A stretch of DNA of 51,804 nucleotides from Bacteroidales bacterium KHT7. Lineage in GTDB: Bacteria > Bacteroidota > Bacteroidia > Bacteroidales > Bacteroidaceae. The position numbers and the translations under genes are program-made. The first letter of the stretch is position 1; every line of letters starts with the position of its first letter. Shown piece by piece: positions 50,253 through 51,804 of this stretch. The notes beneath the pieces are model-generated. The model ran no database searches and was not told the DNA's origin. It saw only the letters and a program-made list of their open reading frames with translations. Where the stretch lies: positions 1 to 51,804 of the forward strand of contig FNBQ01000027.1 in the NCBI GenBank assembly GCA_900102385.1. Reading direction: 5' to 3'.

Positions 50253-50300
50253 TACCTTGGATGTACCTTGCCACTATTTTGTATTTACCAGAAGGACAAT
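50253..50300. repeat. Third copy of the 11-bp array tail
   Basis: TACCTTGGATG, TACCTTGCCAC, TATTTTGTATT and then TACCAGAAGG: two to three 11-base units joined to the tail seen after arrays 1 and 2. It starts directly at the foot of the 14-bp hairpin. Confidence 0.75.
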
Positions 50301-50398
50301 TTGTACTATAATTGTTTTATATACACTCACTGTAATGAATTATGATTTTTGAATTCCGAATTGTTAACTGTTAACTAATAAGATTTTTCAACTTTCTG

Positions 50399-51004
50399 TT
50401 AGGGAATATCAAACGAGAACTCAGAATCCATGAGCTTTATATATTCGAGAAATTTTATAATTGGTTCGCATGGAATACCACGTTCGTTACAGAAATCCAG
50501 ATAGAATTGCGGCTCGGTACAACTTGTGCTGTGGTGACCGAATCTGTCGTAGTAATCGCATGCATAAAAATCGCCGTCACCAATAAACACATTTATTTGT
50601 TTGTTGTTGCAAAAGAAGGGTGTTAGAGACGGCATCTTATGATATTTTTTCTTGCGTATTTCTTTCCATGTCTTGTTCCATGTTTCTGGGATTTCAATCT
50701 TCTGTTTGCTTACGTTTTGTATGTGTATGGAGTCGGCAATCTTGTATGAGTATCTGACAATCTCGCCGCGCCACCTTCCTTTTTTGTCGAGAAAAAGGGC
50801 GAGGATGCTTGTGTTGTAGTTGACAGCCTTGCTATGCTTGCGGCGGAAGACTTCGATAAATATTCGATCGTTTTTTGCGTCGCATCGCTCCAGTCCTACC
50901 AAGTCCATATAGAGCGGTCTTTGTTTGGAAATGGTTTTGATATTCTGCGAGAAGGCGAGTATTGCAGTTGTTACCGACAAAAGAAATATTGCTATTCGTT
51001 TCAT
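50399..51004 (-). CDS. Exported protein, unknown
   Basis: 201 residues from the ATG at 51002-51004: MKRIAIFLLSVTTAILAFSQ is a clean signal peptide; the longer frame from 51034 would add ten residues ahead of it. Mature blocks: Y-M-D-L-V-G-L-E-R-C, L-A-L-F-L-D-K-K-G-R-W, D-G-D-F-Y-A-C-D-Y-Y-D-R-F-G-H-H and a C-terminal R-G-I-P-C-E-P. No family recognised. Small exported proteins like this occur throughout the array on the other side of the Rhs gene. Confidence 0.62.
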   Translation of the reverse strand: MKRIAIFLLSVTTAILAFSQNIKTISKQRPLYMDLVGLERCDAKNDRIFIEVFRRKHSKAVNYNTSILALFLDKKGRWRGEIVRYSYKIADSIHIQNVSKQKIEIPETWNKTWKEIRKKKYHKMPSLTPFFCNNKQINVFIGDGDFYACDYYDRFGHHSTSCTEPQFYLDFCNERGIPCEPIIKFLEYIKLMDSEFSFDIP

Positions 51005-51126
51005 TCGGAATTCTGTTATGATGTTATTTTTCAACTAATTATTCCTGTTCGTGATATGAAATACGGCTTATCAAGGCAATTCTATTAATTGTCCATTGTG
51101 AATTATGAATTGTGAATTCAGTATTT

Positions 51127-51642
51127 TCAATCCTCATCGTACTCAATAAAGGCATCATCAATATAATACACATGTGGAAGTGCCTTTTTAATGGACAGAC
51201 GAACATGTATATGGTTTATCACGGAGTCGCCATATATTTTGTAAAGTCTATCTGTTTTTTTGTTTGTTGAAAAACGCACTAAATCTCCTCTATATCTGCA
51301 TCTAATGCCACTACGTCCTCCACTTGGAATATACTTGTATACTTCAACATCATCAGTCATAAATGCCTTTTCATCTTTGATAATTGTATAGTTTATGAAA
51401 TAGTAGCCGAACCAGACACCAAAGACGCAAATGGCAAGTGCACGATTATAATAACGTAGTGCATCTAATTTCCATAAAACGAGGTAGGGAATTAGGATTG
51501 CCGGAATATTCAGAAGGAACACATAGGTATATGTTTCTGAAATATAATGGGCATCAAATCGAATAAGTATAAAAAAGCACACGATTGAAAGTATGTACCA
51601 TTTTATTGTGTAGCAAGCTTTTAGAATTTTTATTATCATCAT
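51127..51642 (-). CDS. Membrane protein with C-terminal soluble domain, unknown
   Basis: 171 residues; three hydrophobic segments (about 13-28, 39-57, 69-87) followed by about 80 soluble residues with G-G-R-S-G-I-R-C-R-Y-R-G-D-L-V-R-F and I-H-V-R-L-S-I-K-K-A-L-P. Strands in the tail suggest a small beta domain. No family recognised. Confidence 0.6.
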   Translation of the reverse strand: MMIIKILKACYTIKWYILSIVCFFILIRFDAHYISETYTYVFLLNIPAILIPYLVLWKLDALRYYNRALAICVFGVWFGYYFINYTIIKDEKAFMTDDVEVYKYIPSGGRSGIRCRYRGDLVRFSTNKKTDRLYKIYGDSVINHIHVRLSIKKALPHVYYIDDAFIEYDED

Positions 51643-51804
51643 TTCTTTTTTACTTTACACTCTCAAATCAGAATTGTCAACTGTCCATTGTCAATTCAGC
51701 ATTTTTCAATTTTCAACTTTCTCTAAGTTTGCAGATGATTGCGGCGCAGCCGCACAAGAAAGCAAATTGGTCGAGAAAAACAATAGCAATTCAAGACAGT
51801 TTCT

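Noticed and set aside
51733-51755. TGCGGC-GCA-GCCGCA hairpin near the window end as a terminator or gene end
   Set aside because: Short stem, no T-run, and frames around it show no recognisable protein; too close to the edge to judge.

Overview
The window comes from a Bacteroidetes chromosome, most likely Prevotella or a close relative. Evidence seen in the sequence: many promoters carry the Bacteroidetes -7 box TAnnTTTG (several with TTTG about 19-20 bases upstream); there is a type IX secretion (T9SS) C-terminal sorting domain, PorT-like outer-membrane barrels, a BspA-like leucine-rich-repeat protein, a FISUMP-type domain and many small lipoproteins with Bacteroidetes-style lipoboxes. Species assignment is inference. 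No tRNA, rRNA or CRISPR array was found.

Layout. 1-331: start of an IS1634-type transposase gene cut by the window edge. 331-6.4 kb: minus-strand genes for a six-hairpin glycosidase-like protein, then a GH105-like protein, a GT-C-like membrane protein and an acyltransferase 3, probably surface-polysaccharide functions. 6.8-11.8 kb: plus-strand core genes (NAD-dependent epimerase, PAP2 phosphatase, RNase R, SpoU/TrmH-type RNA methyltransferase). 11.8-13.7 kb: a scarred junction with a duplicated 3' end of the methyltransferase gene, a fragment of a gene that is intact 9 kb away, a broken AlkD-like gene, an acyltransferase and a 151-bp element with 17-bp inverted ends.

13.7-34.3 kb: about 20 kb of small minus-strand genes, mostly lipoproteins, small membrane proteins and cytosolic immunity-like proteins. 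They include an Imm26 protein, an Imm50-like tandem pair, an ankyrin lipoprotein and paralogous pairs. The array is littered with pseudogenes, displaced Rhs pieces and short repeats lying at gene boundaries. It sits directly downstream of a 3055-residue SpvB/FG-GAP/YD-repeat Rhs lipoprotein (34.3-43.4 kb) whose AT-rich C-terminal tip looks like a SleB-like cell-wall hydrolase toxin. Its probable cognate immunity lipoprotein overlaps it by 4 bases. Immediately beyond lies the stump of an older tip with a His...SxGC motif, followed by its likely partner.

43.4-46.8 kb: three genes upstream of the Rhs gene form one apparent operon with it, from a very good promoter at 46.81-46.84 kb: two outer-membrane beta-barrel proteins (one with an inner-membrane anchor and charged linker) and a T9SS-sorted surface protein. 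46.9-51.8 kb: intergenic 11-bp tandem arrays with a shared tail, a BspA-like LRR protein and two small exported or membrane proteins.

Working model (inference): this is a polymorphic-toxin locus of an outer-membrane Rhs lipoprotein with dedicated barrel and T9SS partners. The downstream array is an archive of immunity genes left by successive tip exchanges and shuffled through short repeats.
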